DNA of 64,000 bases from Azolla pinnata (lineage: Eukaryota; Streptophyta; Polypodiopsida; Salviniales; Salviniaceae), in NCBI GenBank assembly GCA_037176905.1, contig JBBBWG010015779.1, positions 1 through 64,000 of the forward strand, in the 5' to 3' direction. The translations under genes were made by a program, and so were the position numbers. Shown here one piece after another: positions 21,693 to 33,369 of this stretch. The notes under the pieces are model-generated. The model was not told where the DNA came from and did not search any database. It was given only the letters and a program-made list of their open reading frames with translations. Numbering within the stretch: position 1 is the first letter of the stretch; each line of letters opens with the position of its first letter.

Positions 21693-23714
21693 TCAGATGA
21701 AGTTTGGATAGATCCAGACGATGGCAGGCCAGATGACCATGCGGGCAACGAGGATGATGGCGGTGTACATGCCGCCAGCTTGAGCGATGGCTTGGAGTAG
21801 ACGATAACTGGTAGTGATGTGGGAGATGATGATGCAAAAGCTGGGTTTGCATGCCTCCATGTAGCGAGTCCAGTTGACGGACATGCTCAGTCCCAGGTCT
21901 TTGGGCAAGTCCTTCACGTCTGTATAGCTCGCTCTGGCATCTGCTAGTACATTCTGGATGCCAAATGTACACATCCATAGAATTAACCATATGTAAAACC
22001 ATACGCTTTTGCATTCACGTATGTTTCAATCAAACGTGTACGGTAAATCAATTTCAAGTTGGGGAAATAAATAAAATGCTTGCACGAACGCGTTTATTAC
22101 ATTCTATGTATATATATATCCTTATCCCGATCAATTTCCCCATGATATCCAGTGCTACCTAGGGCTGGATCAAGCCTCGTGCCTTACCTGGCTCGTATTC
22201 CAAAAGTCTGAGATGGAGCTGGAGGTATTGGTTTGGAATTGGCTCGCCATGTTCGACATCAGAGCTGCAACAGTTAGCGTCCGATTATCGACCTTTGTAC
22301 CATTGGGCCCTGAAGTCGGCAAGATTGCCCCCATCAGCATGTCTGCCAAAGCCAAAGAGAAGCACACACAGGACCCTAGATCAGCTAACAAACAAGATGA
22401 GCACTGCAACTACATTTGGGGGCATATGCTTCTTCTATGTCGCTACCCAAAAGTGGGAACACCTTCGATCTCGCTGGCCACGATGTCGTAAAGCGTCTCT
22501 AAGCTTAGTAGGTTGGCGGTGAAGATGCTGGTGTGGGAATCGGTGGCACGCATCGTGTAGCCCACCAGAGTGTGGCAAGCGTCGCTGCTGGGCTCATCTG
22601 CCAAACTTAGCGGGGGGAAATAGCCCGATTAGAAACTTGGGAAGATTCCAGATCTTTCAGCGATCGGATCGAGGGGACCCCGACCACTAGAAGCAGCAGA
22701 TGTGTCCCAAAAAAAACAAAACAACAACAACTAATGATCGAATTACCTCCGCAAAGCTCGCGGGTGACGTTGGCATAGTTTGTGTCGACATCGATGGGCA
22801 GTTGCTGGATCACGACGATGCCATGGACGTTCATAATCTAACGAGGAGCAAGGTGCAAAAAAACAAGCATCATCATCATCATCGCCATCACGGGTGCATG
22901 AACCTACTCCTTAAAACTAACTTCCGAGGCAGGTATCAGCGGTTTGTTTACTTAGTAGAAACTCAAGCTTGAGCAGTTTAAAACAGGTTAAGGCGCCGGC
23001 GAGTTTAAGCCAAACCGGTTCAAACAACTCGAAACCAAGTTACACGCCTTACTTACAGAACTTACATAGTAGTAGTTTTCAATTAGTTTGTTTACGAAAA
23101 GAGAGAGCCGTGTCTCGATGTTTTGGGTACATTTCACATATATCTGGAGCTATACAACCCAGAATTTAATGCTATGTATATATATATATGTGTATAGCAG
23201 GAGATGAATCGGGACCTGGCGAGGGAAGAGCAGGTAGAAGGTGGTGTAGGAGCACCAGCTGGTCTCGGGCTGGGAGCAGGGGCAGACGAAGGGCAGGTTC
23301 TGGGAAGCGTTGGAGATTCTGCTGTTGCTGTTGCCGCTCCTCGCGGCGAGCTCCGCGGCCACGGGCACCATCCCCGTCCTCAGGTCGGTGCGGATGCTCG
23401 GCTGCCGGATGGTGAGGACCGTGGTGGCCGTGAGCATCGCGAGGAAGACGGCGGCGACGAGCGCGAGCCGCGCCGCCTCCCGATACCTCGGCTGCCTCAG
23501 CTCCATGCGCCTGCGGGGAGGGGGGGGCCCCACCCCGAAGAGGACAGACAGACTTTTAACAGAACTGTATCACGCAGACTGCGATTTTTGTTCTCGAATC
23601 GACGCGAATCTGGAACCGGCTGTACCCCCCGCAACCTACTTACTCGAAGTCGTGGATGACGGTGGCCGTGAACGAGTGGAGCTTCCGCAGGAGGCTCGGC
23701 GGCGGCGCGGCCAT
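21693..23714 (-). CDS. Two-span membrane protein with glycosylated lumenal/extracellular region
   Basis: Six exons on the minus strand: 23714-23644, 23510-23216, 22837-22747, 22597-22463, 22342-22188 and 21953-21693, giving 335 residues. The N-terminus (MAAPPPSLLRKLHSFTATVI) is followed by a hydrophobic span near residues 38-56. The long middle region has many N-glycosylation sequons (NAS, NVT, NGT, NRT, NTS, NWT) and Cys pairs such as VCPCSQP. A second hydrophobic stretch lies near the C-terminus (IILVARMVIWPAIVWIY). The layout suggests short cytosolic ends and a large outer or lumenal loop. I do not recognise the family and do not assign a function. It is divergent from the PNRC gene, with 337 bp between the start codons. 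Confidence 0.78.
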
Positions 23715-24051
23715 TCGGGATTCGATTCACTTTCGCATCCCTCTTCTTCTTCTTCTTCTTCTGTGTTTGTTTCCAGATGAAGAGCCTTCTGATGGCCCCC
23801 CACCAAAACCAGGCTTTTACCAATGTGTGTTTGCTGTGCCCGCTACGTGATCTGTTGCCACTTCTTCACGTCGTCTGTCCGTCCGTCCGTCCGTCCGTCC
23901 CCCGTTGGGCGCCCAGGTGTGAAACCGTTTCCTTCATTTTCTTTTCTTTTCTTTTCTTTTCTCTCTTCGTCGTCTTCGTCGTCTTCGTCGTCGTCTTCTT
24001 CGTCGTCTTCGTCTTCGTCGTCTTCGTCGTCTGCAGACGAAACCTGCAGCG
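23715..24051. promoter_or_regulatory. Shared divergent promoter region
   Basis: Only 337 bp separate the start codons of two divergent genes. The interval carries TTC repeats (about 23744-23762), a GTCC repeat (about 23877-23900), a TTTTC run (about 23937-23962) and CGTCTT repeats (about 23967-24035). Joint control is an inference from spacing. Confidence 0.5.
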
Positions 24052-25086
24052 ATGGCAACGCCCCTTCTTGCTCCGCCTTCGCCTTCGCCTCCGCCGCCGC
24101 TCCTCCCTCTCCCTCTCCTTCCTTCCTTCTCCGCCATCGCCGCCGCCGCCGCCGCCGCCACCGCCTTGCTGCCTTCGCCATCGCTCCACCACCGCCTTCC
24201 TTCCTTCGCTCCTCCTCCTCCTCCTCCTCGACGCGCGCTCCTTCTGCCTTCTCTTCCCCCTCCTCCTCCTCGCCGTTTCCTCCACTCCTTCCTCCAACGG
24301 CCCGTTCCTCTACCTGCCTCCACGCTGCTACCTCCTGCTCACGTGCGTTGCCTCTCGCTCGATCCTGCCCCTCCTCCTTCCAACGACGCGTTCTTGACGG
24401 TCCGGACCTCCACCGCTTCCGTTCCCGCGTCCGCCGTCCGACCGCCGAAACCCGCCGTTCGTAAGCCGCGGGACGCCAGGAAACGCTCCTCCGCTCTCGG
24501 CTACCGAGCGGCGAAGCGGAACGCGAGCTGCTTCCATCCGAGGAAGAGAACGCATACCAATATGGCCGCCGGTGAAGCCGGCACGAAGCGCGGCACGGAG
24601 CGTTCGCGGAAGGAGATGGACGAAGGCGCCGGCTGTGCAGAAGCTTGTGCGCTGGCCGTGCAAGATTCGAACCGGAGCTCGGTGGAGAACGCGCACCATA
24701 GCAGAAGAGTGAAAACTTCCAACGGGGCCATCGATGGCCAAACCTCGGTGGATTTCTGTTCTCCTCCGAGAACCACCACAACATCGAGGGAAACGAGCTC
24801 TGAAGACGACACGAGAGCGGCAGAGAAAGGCAGCGACAGCGAAGAGAGATGGGCTGGCCCGTCCTTTTTCAACTCTCCACCTCCGAGCTCCCTTCCATTG
24901 CCGACCTTCTCCGTCATCAAGGCTGTTTCAGTTTCGTGCCATCACCATTTCCAGGAGCGTCTTCAGTTACACAGGAACGCCACGACCCCGGTAGAATCAT
25001 TGTCGCCGGGAAAGAGACCGGATGCCGTCTCCGCAACCAAGCTTCTGAAGAAGCTTCTAAATATGGATCCGTTGAGGTACATATAG
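24052..25086 (+). CDS. PNRC-motif protein (proline-rich nuclear receptor coactivator-like)
   Basis: One open frame of 344 residues. The key signal is NSPPPSSLPLPTF following WAGPSFF, with Trp at residue 267. This is the short PNRC-type proline motif, which in animals binds EVH1-type domains of decapping factor DCP1. A second plant-family feature is the C-terminal ATKLLKKLLNMD. The N-terminal 130 residues are Pro/Leu-rich and low complexity. The true start could be the internal Met at 24562 (MAAGEAG), which would leave about 174 residues. The final codons run into a possible GT donor, so a short downstream exon is possible. A role in mRNA decay is inferred from the motif alone. Confidence 0.72.
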   Translation: MATPLLAPPSPSPPPPLLPLPLLPSFSAIAAAAAAATALLPSPSLHHRLPSFAPPPPPPRRALLLPSLPPPPPRRFLHSFLQRPVPLPASTLLPPAHVRCLSLDPAPPPSNDAFLTVRTSTASVPASAVRPPKPAVRKPRDARKRSSALGYRAAKRNASCFHPRKRTHTNMAAGEAGTKRGTERSRKEMDEGAGCAEACALAVQDSNRSSVENAHHSRRVKTSNGAIDGQTSVDFCSPPRTTTTSRETSSEDDTRAAEKGSDSEERWAGPSFFNSPPPSSLPLPTFSVIKAVSVSCHHHFQERLQLHRNATTPVESLSPGKRPDAVSATKLLKKLLNMDPLRYI

Positions 25087-27150
25087 TCTCAAAACAAACT
25101 TCTCATTCCGATTCCAGCATGTTACTTAACCCTTCACCAAGTCGAACGGTCTGTGACTTCTCTCTCTATATAACCGGAATTCCTGCTGATCAAGCCAAAG
25201 TCTCCCTGATCTGTAATGCCCGATCGAACGTAAATCTTCTTGTCTAATATCCATATGGCATAAACCTTTTCATCTGCGGCTCATCATGCTCAAAATTCTA
25301 CCGAGTCCGATGAAACGGGACCGATCTGCTGCTTGTCAAGCCCCGAAGTCTGGTCCATCTACTACTCTTTACCAATCCGAAATGAGTCCGTCTGCGGCGT
25401 GTCATTGCTCAAAAAATTTGTTGCCTTTCACTGAGTCTATCTGCTATTCGACAAGTCTACACAGATAGATCTATTTACTGTTCGTCAAGCCAGAACCAAT
25501 ACGTCTGCTGCTCTCATGCTTAAACTTCTCTCTCTCTCTCTCTCTCTCATGAACCGGTCTATCTGCTACTTATCAATTCTTTGCTGGCCATTTTCATAAA
25601 GTCCTCCAAACGTCTTCCAGTTTCTGCAGTCAGTTTTCATCAATATGCCACACGTTTTTTTTGCTCAATCACCATAGAAAAAACATGACCCTTCGCTTTC
25701 ATCAGCTCATCATCAAAACTGGACAGCTTCTCATATTTGCTTCGTCAAAATTTGATCGCTTTCTGCGTCCCATTCTCATCAAAACTTGGCCGATTTCTGA
25801 ATGATCTGTGATCCCATTCTTTCATCAAAACCCGACCGTTTTATGCCCCTTGTTTTCTGCGTTCCTACGTGACCGTTATTCTTCGATTTTAAATATTCTG
25901 ATAATGCTGTCTGTATTTCTTGCAGCGCTTGATGCTTGTATGGTATGTGCGATCATGGGAAAATCTTCTGGATTCGCAAACCCTGCGGTAAAAACTTCCA
26001 ACGAACTCTACTCGTAACCATTATCTTGGTTGCTTAATCTAATTCTGAAATTTTATTGTATGTAACATTCGACATATTTACATTATAGATATATATCCGT
26101 TGATGATGATGTTTCTCTGCAGGTGATGATGATCATCATAACCTCTTGTACGCGTGGTTGGATTTTGATCAACAGAATACTGATGTCAAATCAGTGTATA
26201 TGTTATTTATATTAATGTGCACCGTTTCCTGTGTACATTGCAGTGATAGAGGGAAAAAAGTCGTTCATCTGCTGAATTGCCGATCACATCATGTCAGCAA
26301 GGAACAAGAAATTCGCTGGTCTCTGATGACATGGTTGGTGGTTTTTGTTTGGAAGCCAGCGTCAGACCTAGCGCCATCCATCCTTCCCCTCACTCAACGT
26401 TTCAACCAATCCTACATTCAATCTGCGAGCATTAGCATGTCTTCTAAGCTTTCTTTCATCTTCCTCTCTGCTCGTTGATAGAAAGGCGATGGTACCACAA
26501 TCATGATTTAGGTTCTGAGCCATTATATGACAGTTATCACTACTAATCCACCCTCATTTCATTTCATGGAAACCTTTGGCCCTCTCTCCATTGTTTTCTG
26601 AACTGGAGAACGCCATCCCCTATGTCAGGTCAAATCCATAGGAAACAGGGAAAACGAATATTTAAATCGTGTATGGTCCACTGATTCTATGGAATGGAAA
26701 ATGTCAACCCCTTATTCCATTCAAATTGTGAAGCAGAGTTTTGCTGTTCTAATTGCCAAACGCATATTGCCAGATCAGTCGGGTGCATTCATGGTCTGGA
26801 ACGAAGTATTGCTGCTGCAAAGACAGTTAGTTTGCCAGCAGAAGCCGCCTCCTGTGATTGATAGCAGAAACATGCCAAGTGTTAATTGATCGTTTTGGTG
26901 GAAACCAACTGTTAATTGATCTTATCGATGCAGTTTTGGTGGGCAATTTTCCAGACTGCATGCAAACCATGCATTCCCAAAATTAAATCAGGTGCAAAAG
27001 CAAATCAACCACACAGATCTTCAATACAAGAATGATTTGACCTTGCTTATCTACTTCGCCTCGCATATCTACCCCGTTCAGAAAACTTGTCATGAATCCT
27101 CTATTTTAACTGTTTGGCAAAGTCTTAGGCACAGGTTAGGGAGTTGTTTT
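25087..27150. other. Intergenic, no gene seen
   Basis: About 2 kb with no supported gene. Between 25270 and 25600 there are degenerate repeats of a phrase like GTCTATCTGCTGCTTGTCAAG, and a TC microsatellite at about 25530-25548. An open frame at 26146-26478 shows no domain. Confidence 0.5.
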
Positions 27151-27511
27151 GGGCAGAGCCGGCTGAGGCATCTAACCTTTGTTTAAATTTCCCTTCTATG
27201 AATATATTTTTTTACCGGCTCGATTCTCTTTTTCCCTCCTTTCCCCTATTCTCATTTTTTCTCTCCTTTCTCTATCCTGCCCTTCATCACGATGAATGTG
27301 AAACTTTATAGACGTTAATCACTGAAATTTTTGTGAGGTGAAAAACACGAATGTGTTTTCTATTATCTACTATATTTTGTGTTTAATCACCCCATGTTTT
27401 TATTGTTTATTTGTGGGAAAAAAAATTTGTGTTTCTAAGCTACTTTAGCCACTAAATTAACAACTAGCTTTGGGTATATGGGCTATGAAAGATCATTGTT
27501 TGGCTCTGCCC
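27151..27511. mobile_element. hAT-like MITE candidate
   Basis: A 361-bp AT-rich interval is bounded by the perfect 10-bp inverted repeats GGGCAGAGCC and GGCTCTGCCC. The left end continues CAGAGCCGGCTGAGG, very like the terminal repeats of plant hAT elements. No coding capacity. A clean 8-bp target duplication was not found, so the boundaries are tentative. Confidence 0.5.
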
Positions 27512-27829
27512 TTTCTTCTCGGGCTAGTAATATTAGCCTTTCATGTACATTCTACTTGGAGTAGAGAAGGCAATGGCCTCTTTTTGGCATGGAAGTGATT
27601 TAGTCATTCTTGGATGTGTGACGAGTTAGGCAGTTGTTAGCCGTTCCAAGATTCAGAAACATCATTGAGTTGTGATATATTACTCATGTTGGTGTGATAC
27701 GGACTCAATCGAACTGCATATGTTACGGTAATTGAGTTGTTCTAGCATTGTCGTAAACAGCCGGTAGTGTTTCGTGGCTTTTCGGCATGTGCAGACCTGG
27801 TTAATTACCAAAAATTGATACAAGATCCA

Positions 27830-28720
27830 TGGAACTATTTTCCTTGGCCTAAGAGTAGTTGTCGAGGCCAGCTATGGTTAAAGACCACCTTATAGAACAA
27901 AGTTTTTGCACTCGTTTTCGTTGAGTTGGTTGGCAAAGATGTTTCACAACAACGTGTCAAGTACTTTGCTATGACCAAGATATGTTTGTTATCGTTAAAT
28001 GGACTTCGAAAGAGGCTCACTTGATCCCATCTAACAAGCTCAAACGATGTTGGGAAAAAAAAAGAAAATCAAAGATAGTTACCTTACCTTGTGACTTGGT
28101 GACATGTTTTGCATAGTAGCAGTAGTTGTGAGACGGATTCACGTATTCTTTGCCAGAAGTATTTTGTGGAAAGAATTTGTAGAAACGTAGATGTTTGGAT
28201 AGTGGATGGTTATGATAAAAATCCAAGCAATTCTGGTAGAGTTGTTGTGGTGCATTCTATCACAATACGGGTGTATTTGTGACACATACAATTGTGGGTC
28301 TTCGCTGTGCTACACGTAATGTACGACTCACTTAATCATGAAGAACCATTTGAGGATTGGATGCGATTGTGGCCGTAAAATCAATTGTTGTAAAGGTTTA
28401 GATCTTGATGTTGAAGCACGAACATTTGATCTATTCGAGTAGGCAAGGCTGGAGGTGGAGGTGGACTAAATTTGATTCCCTAGTATCTTCAGCGAGGAAC
28501 CATTTATACAATTTACATCCTCTTTCTGATTTGTAAAGTAAAACTTTTGTTAGTTTTATAAGTTAAGGATCTATCAAAGCGACTTTTGTTTATTATAGCA
28601 ACAAGAGGTTGAAGATCAATCTGCATTGTGACCCCGGTCCAATGAAGGTTAGGATGCAATTTTATCGAATGCCCACACAATTGCCAAAAACTCCTTTTAG
28701 GTTGTTGAACAGTTAGTTTC
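27830..28720 (-). mobile_element. Decayed Gypsy-type LTR retrotransposon fragment (RNase H to integrase)
   Basis: On the minus strand, in the expected order, there are remnants of RNase H (KEFLAIVWAFDK), an H2C2-finger-like segment (about 28040-28200) and an integrase segment (HILVIAKYLTRCCETSLPTN). The order and spacing fit Gypsy pol. It is clearly broken many times, LTRs were not identified, and it is probably old. It may extend beyond 28720. Confidence 0.6.
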
Positions 28721-29494
28721 CATGCATGTTAATGCCTTACTAATAAATGTAAATTTGCATGGGCGAGCAAAGTTTGGGCGAGCTAAGCGCTCTGGCCTGC
28801 TTTATTAGTGTTTTTAGCCCATGAAAACTTGCATTGGAATCGTCTGATCATTCATACTTCGCAAATTTTTAGAGTAATCTCCTTAAAGGGTGTGTTACTC
28901 TCACTAGGTTATGAATAAAATGTAAGGAGAACCTGGCCATGTTGAGAAAACATTGGAGTGCTTTGAGAGATCTTCGGCTTTTATGGCTTCTATCTTTACA
29001 CTCAAGTATATGGACTATATTACTTTGAAAGCTTTGCCCCTGTTGTGAGAAACAAGCGCGATTAGAATAATATCTTTGACCTAGACAGAGACCTCATCGA
29101 TGTACGATCTACAGCTCTGGCAGGTTTTTGATCGGAATCACGGAACGTGTCTGCAACAGATCAAACAATCAATCAAACAAACAAACAAACAAACAGACAT
29201 AACAAAACAATCATCTGTGGGTCGATCGATCGATCTCGATACGCACGTTCTGCCTGTGCAAGTCGATTCGATCTTCTCCTGATGCAGATGCGCGATTCGA
29301 TCCGAGATTAAGGCTCATGTTGAGATTAGCAATTGAGATTAGCAATCAATCACATAATGCTGGCATCAATTAGGAGGTAAGGATGAATTTCTAGGTCTTT
29401 TGAGGTCTTCTTCTCTTAGGGTAAAAAATTGGAGACTCAAAAACCAGAAAAACAGAGCATTCCTTTCTTCCCCCTTCTGTGTATCTCTGTCTGT
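28721..29494. other. Intergenic, possible further repeat relics
   Basis: No gene seen. The sequence next to the Gypsy fossil may belong to it. Short CAAA and GATC runs at about 29175-29235 are simple repeats. Confidence 0.45.
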
Positions 29495-32400
29495 ATGACG
29501 ATGGAGAGCAGGGAGAAGCGACGCCATTCTTCTTCTAAACCTGCTTCGGGCGCTGCAGATAGCGATGACAGGTCGGTCCTCTCTCTCTCTCTTTCTATCC
29601 CTCTCCCTCTCTGTGTTCTCCTCCGTCTTTGCTCTGTTTTCTTTCCATTTTCCCCCTCCCTTCCCCAACTGACCAGTGATCAACCCTAATTCTTCGGGTT
29701 CCAAAGGTACGCTCCCCCCCCTCTCTCTCCCTCCCTTTTCTTTCTTTCTCAAGAAGGTTTTTCTTCGGAAAGATCCTGGATCCTTCTGAACTGCTCAGGA
29801 AGGACTCTGATTGCTGCAGAGAAGTCGAATTTCCGCTAGGGGACCATGAAATCCTGCCCCCCCCCCCTTTTCCCCCCCATTTTTGCATGCTCAGAACAAG
29901 GAAAACTTCTGTGATTATTTGTCGTATGACCATGTTCGAATGCTGGAGAGAACCATCATTTCTTTTTTCTTTAGAAAGAAAATGGACCCCCCCTTAACCT
30001 TTTTTGATGCATAGAAGAGGATAGTATGCCTCTTGGGTTCGAGGGTCGACATGCTGAAGAAAATCCTTGTCTTGCTTCATAAATGCAATCCGAAACATTT
30101 GAAATATGGAAGGAAACCCTAGTGCTGCTTTACAATTACAGTTCCAAGCATTTGAATCGCCTAAGAAAACCCGAATTGCTTACAACTACAGCCCAAAAGG
30201 TTTGAATGCTGATGGAAAACCTTTATCCTGCTATGCAATCACAGCCCAAAGCATTTGAAATGCGTGACGAAGGAAACCCTAGTCCTGCAATGCAATCACA
30301 GCCCAAAGCATTTGAAATGGGAAACCCTAATCCTGCAATGCAATCACAGCCCAAAGCATTTGAAATGAGCGACGAAGGAAACCCTAATCCTGCATTACTA
30401 TGACAGCTCGAGGCATTTGAAATGCTGAAAGAAAACCCTAAGCCTATTTTACTATAAGTGCCCGAGGCATCTGAAATGCCTACAGAAAATCTGAATCCTG
30501 CTTTTCTACCACGGCCTGAACCATTTGAAATGCCAAAGGAAAACCCAAAGCCTGCTTAACAAAATCCTAGCATTTGAAATGTCTTAACAAAAACCTAGCT
30601 TTCAATGAGAGCCGGGAGCATTTTTGAAATGGAATGCTGAATGAAACCCTAATTTGGCTTTAAAAATTACAGCCCGAAGCATGCCAAGCGAGATCGGAAA
30701 CCTGCTACTGAAAGGCATATTCCTGAAGTCGACCCTCCATTGGTTCCCTCAGACAATGACAGATTCCGAAAGCGACGCTTGCAAGATCCTCTACCCTTGG
30801 AAGAGAACCCTCGTGGCCATTCTGAGAGAAAGGATCCCATCGATCCAAGCATAAATCATATGCCAGTGAATCCAACGCATGTACCAAGATCCAGCTCCTA
30901 TTTTCAGGTTAGAATTACTTTTTCTTGCCTCACAGATTCTTTCTGACTTGCTTGGTTTTGCAGAATTGATTGCAAATCTATGCTTAACTTTTGGATTGAA
31001 GTATAATCTTTTTTTTCTGTCTCAAAAGATCTGAGGCATTTGCTGTCATCTCAAAGTCATCTATTCTAAACTAGGGGGCATCATAACCAGAGCTTGTAAT
31101 GGGTATCTCAACTGTGCTGCACATGAATAGTTCTACTCAAGTTTAAGTATGTGGCAGAAATTTTCGTTGTTTCTGTAATTCAAGTTACCCCTTCTTGCTA
31201 CCTTCTTTCGAATCGAGAGTTCCGAAAAATGGCATAGCAGACTGGTTCTCATGATTTATAAAGGACAAATTCGAAAAATCATGAGATCTTCAATCATGTT
31301 TTTTATTTGATTCAGTAATTATAGTAATAGCTTCACATTCTTCAATAAATATAAAAAGGAATGTTAGATTATGGAGAAACGATTTGCTCCAAAGTAGAAG
31401 AAAATATTCTATGTGTATGTTTCACAGGTTTGAATTTCTCTACATTAAGTTTGCTGAACTGAGTATTCCCAGGAGTAGGTGGAAAAATATCACAATTTGC
31501 TCGAGGCCTCTATATGGTTTTTGTGGTTGATTCTATTGAGTGAACTACTCATTTGTCTTGAATGGTACTTTGCAGCATGATGACAGGGGTGGAGTATTGT
31601 CCGGAAGAAGCTCCAAAAGAAGAGCTCCTGGTAATTTCATGACTTGTGCGAGTATTAGGTAGTAAATAAAACACATAAAACAGTGCGTTCCAATGATTGG
31701 AAGGCATGCAATCAAATAAATCATCAAATTTCAGTTGTAGTAAGATTGGGGAGTTTAACTCGGCTTTATGAAGAATATATCTATGTAGGGTTTAGTGTTT
31801 CTATATAGCTTATTGGATATCCTATGATATCTTACAAGTCTTAGCATTTTAACCAAATCCAAAATGAATCAAGACAGGCATAAGAGTGTCTTGTTTTTTC
31901 GCATAATTAAAGCCAGGGTTGAAGGATATACATAACATTCTCTAGATAAAAAACAACAAGAATATATGTAAATTTATGCTGATAGCTATCTTTATTGTTT
32001 CTTCTTCTTGAACAACATGGTGTCACTTTGGCTGACAGTTTAGGGGTTCTATTTCGGTAGATGACAGATGGGTAAAATCTCACAACAATGATAAGCAGAG
32101 AGAAAGCAGCCCGACTCAGAGCAGGAGAGGCAGTAGACATGAAGCATCGCAGCAGGTTCCGCTACAAGCAAAGCCTGATGACGCATGGGGTCACGATAAA
32201 TTTCTCGAGATGCAGGCAGAAGGCCCAGAGAGGAAGAGGAGGCAGTCTCCGCCAGAAAGAGCGAGGCAGACGGGCAGGCGGACCTTCACCGAAAAGCCGC
32301 CTATAAGGTTGGAGAATAGAGAAGAAGCGCAGAAAGGTGACGATGATCCTGAAAAGAGGGCTGAGAGGAGGTATCCTGATATGAACCTAGCACGAAGAGA

Positions 32401-32668
32401 GAGGGAAAGGTATCATCAAAGAGGGGAGGATCTGGAAAGGGGTCGTTGGATGGATTCTGATAGATATCAGCAACGGCGGGGTAATGGGAGGTATTTGGGG
32501 GAAGGAAACAGGCGGTTCGATCCGAGCAGGAGGAACAATCATAACGGTGTACCAGCTGTAACAACTGACAAATGGATGCATGACAGGTTTGAGGAGCTGA
32601 ACCGGAGCCCATCTCCAAAGAAAGAAGAAGATAGTATTGCCCAAATCGAAGCGTTGTTAGCTGCATGA
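29495..32668 (+). CDS. Btz-like (CASC3/Barentsz-type) charged protein, probable mRNA-processing factor
   Basis: Four exons: 29495-29571, 30673-30907, 31576-31630 and 32061-32668, giving 324 residues. The product is rich in Arg, Glu, Asp and Ser. The stretch VPRSSSYFQHDDRGG followed by DDRWV and then DDAWGHDKFLEM resembles the Btz/SELOR motif, in which CASC3 proteins bind eIF4AIII through HD.RG and W.HD.F elements. A further copy, DKWMHDRFEELNRSPSP, lies near the C-terminus, which ends SIAQIEALLAA. A link to the exon junction complex or splicing is inference from these motifs. Intron 1 is full of repeats that resemble its own acceptor. The exon 4 acceptor was chosen because it alone keeps frame into DDRWV. 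Confidence 0.75.
30057..30690 (+). repeat. Intronic tandem array resembling the exon 2 3' splice site
   Basis: About twelve units of 45-57 bp lie in intron 1 of the Btz-like gene. The core is GGAAACCCTAATCCTGC, a short spacer, CACAGCCCAAAGCAT and TTGAAATG. The last unit contains the real exon 2 acceptor (AATTACAG, then CCCGAAGCATG), so exon 2 begins inside the array. The best-conserved central units (about 30206-30403) are 48, 54 or 57 bp, all multiples of three, and stay open in one frame. Confidence 0.88.
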
Positions 32669-33345
32669 CATCCAAGGTCACGGATTTGGAAGCTGAAATC
32701 TTTCCATTATCTGTCTATAGTGAAATTTTTTAAAATGCAATGCTTGTATGATGATGGGTTGATTTTTGGAGCTCAAAAAGCGGACTGCTAATCCTTTGGA
32801 ACCACAAAGTATAGAGGATTGTCTTTGTTCCGAAGTGCAGGTGTAGGGGGAGAAAAGAACAGTTTGTTGAACTTCTTTTTCCGCTCAATGATAGCGAAGG
32901 TCTACTACTGATATCGCGTGTATTAATATCTTGTGTGGATATGGTTTGTAGGCAGTATTTGAGATTGATGATCCATGGGGTGTTTGACAAATTCCATCAC
33001 CAGGGCTATACACGTGAAGCTTACCGGTGCCATGATTCAGGGTTTACAGTTTGGGGTTTAGGGTTTAGTTTGTATATAGTGTGCCTAAACCCAAAACCCA
33101 AAACCCAAAACCCAAAATTCATATTGGTTAAATCGATGTAATCTCAATTAAAGGATTCTATTGTGTGTTAGGATTTTATACTTGTAGGCCAAATGCTGCA
33201 GACATGAATCTACCCGAAAAACTGTCTTAAACTATTTTGTTTGCATCTGCAGGCCCCTAGGGCTACAATGATGCAGTTTGTGAGAGCTGGTTTTCGCTAA
33301 CTCTGGGCTGCTGCTGTTGCAACACTCTCCCTGGTAGCAGGCGAA
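32669..33345. other. 3' flank of Btz-like gene with telomere-like fold-back
   Basis: Probable 3' UTR followed by intergenic sequence. Holds the inverted telomere-like repeats listed separately. No gene seen. Confidence 0.5.
33040..33117. repeat. Fold-back of telomere-like repeats
   Basis: GGGTTTAGGGTTTAG on one side and CTAAACCCAAAACCC on the other, separated by about 20 bp, so the strand could form a hairpin. Two more CCCTAAA units lie at about 33352-33366. Confidence 0.8.
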
Positions 33346-33369
33346 GGTTTCTAAACCCTAAACCCTGAG

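Noticed and set aside
23843-24784. 313-codon minus-strand frame
   Set aside because: Antisense shadow of the GC-rich PNRC gene; composition is Arg/Glu repeats from CTC/TCC runs.
29010-29060. Copia-like peptide YFESFAPVVRN on the plus strand
   Set aside because: Only about eleven residues match and the neighbouring relic is Gypsy on the other strand; probably chance or a tiny scrap.
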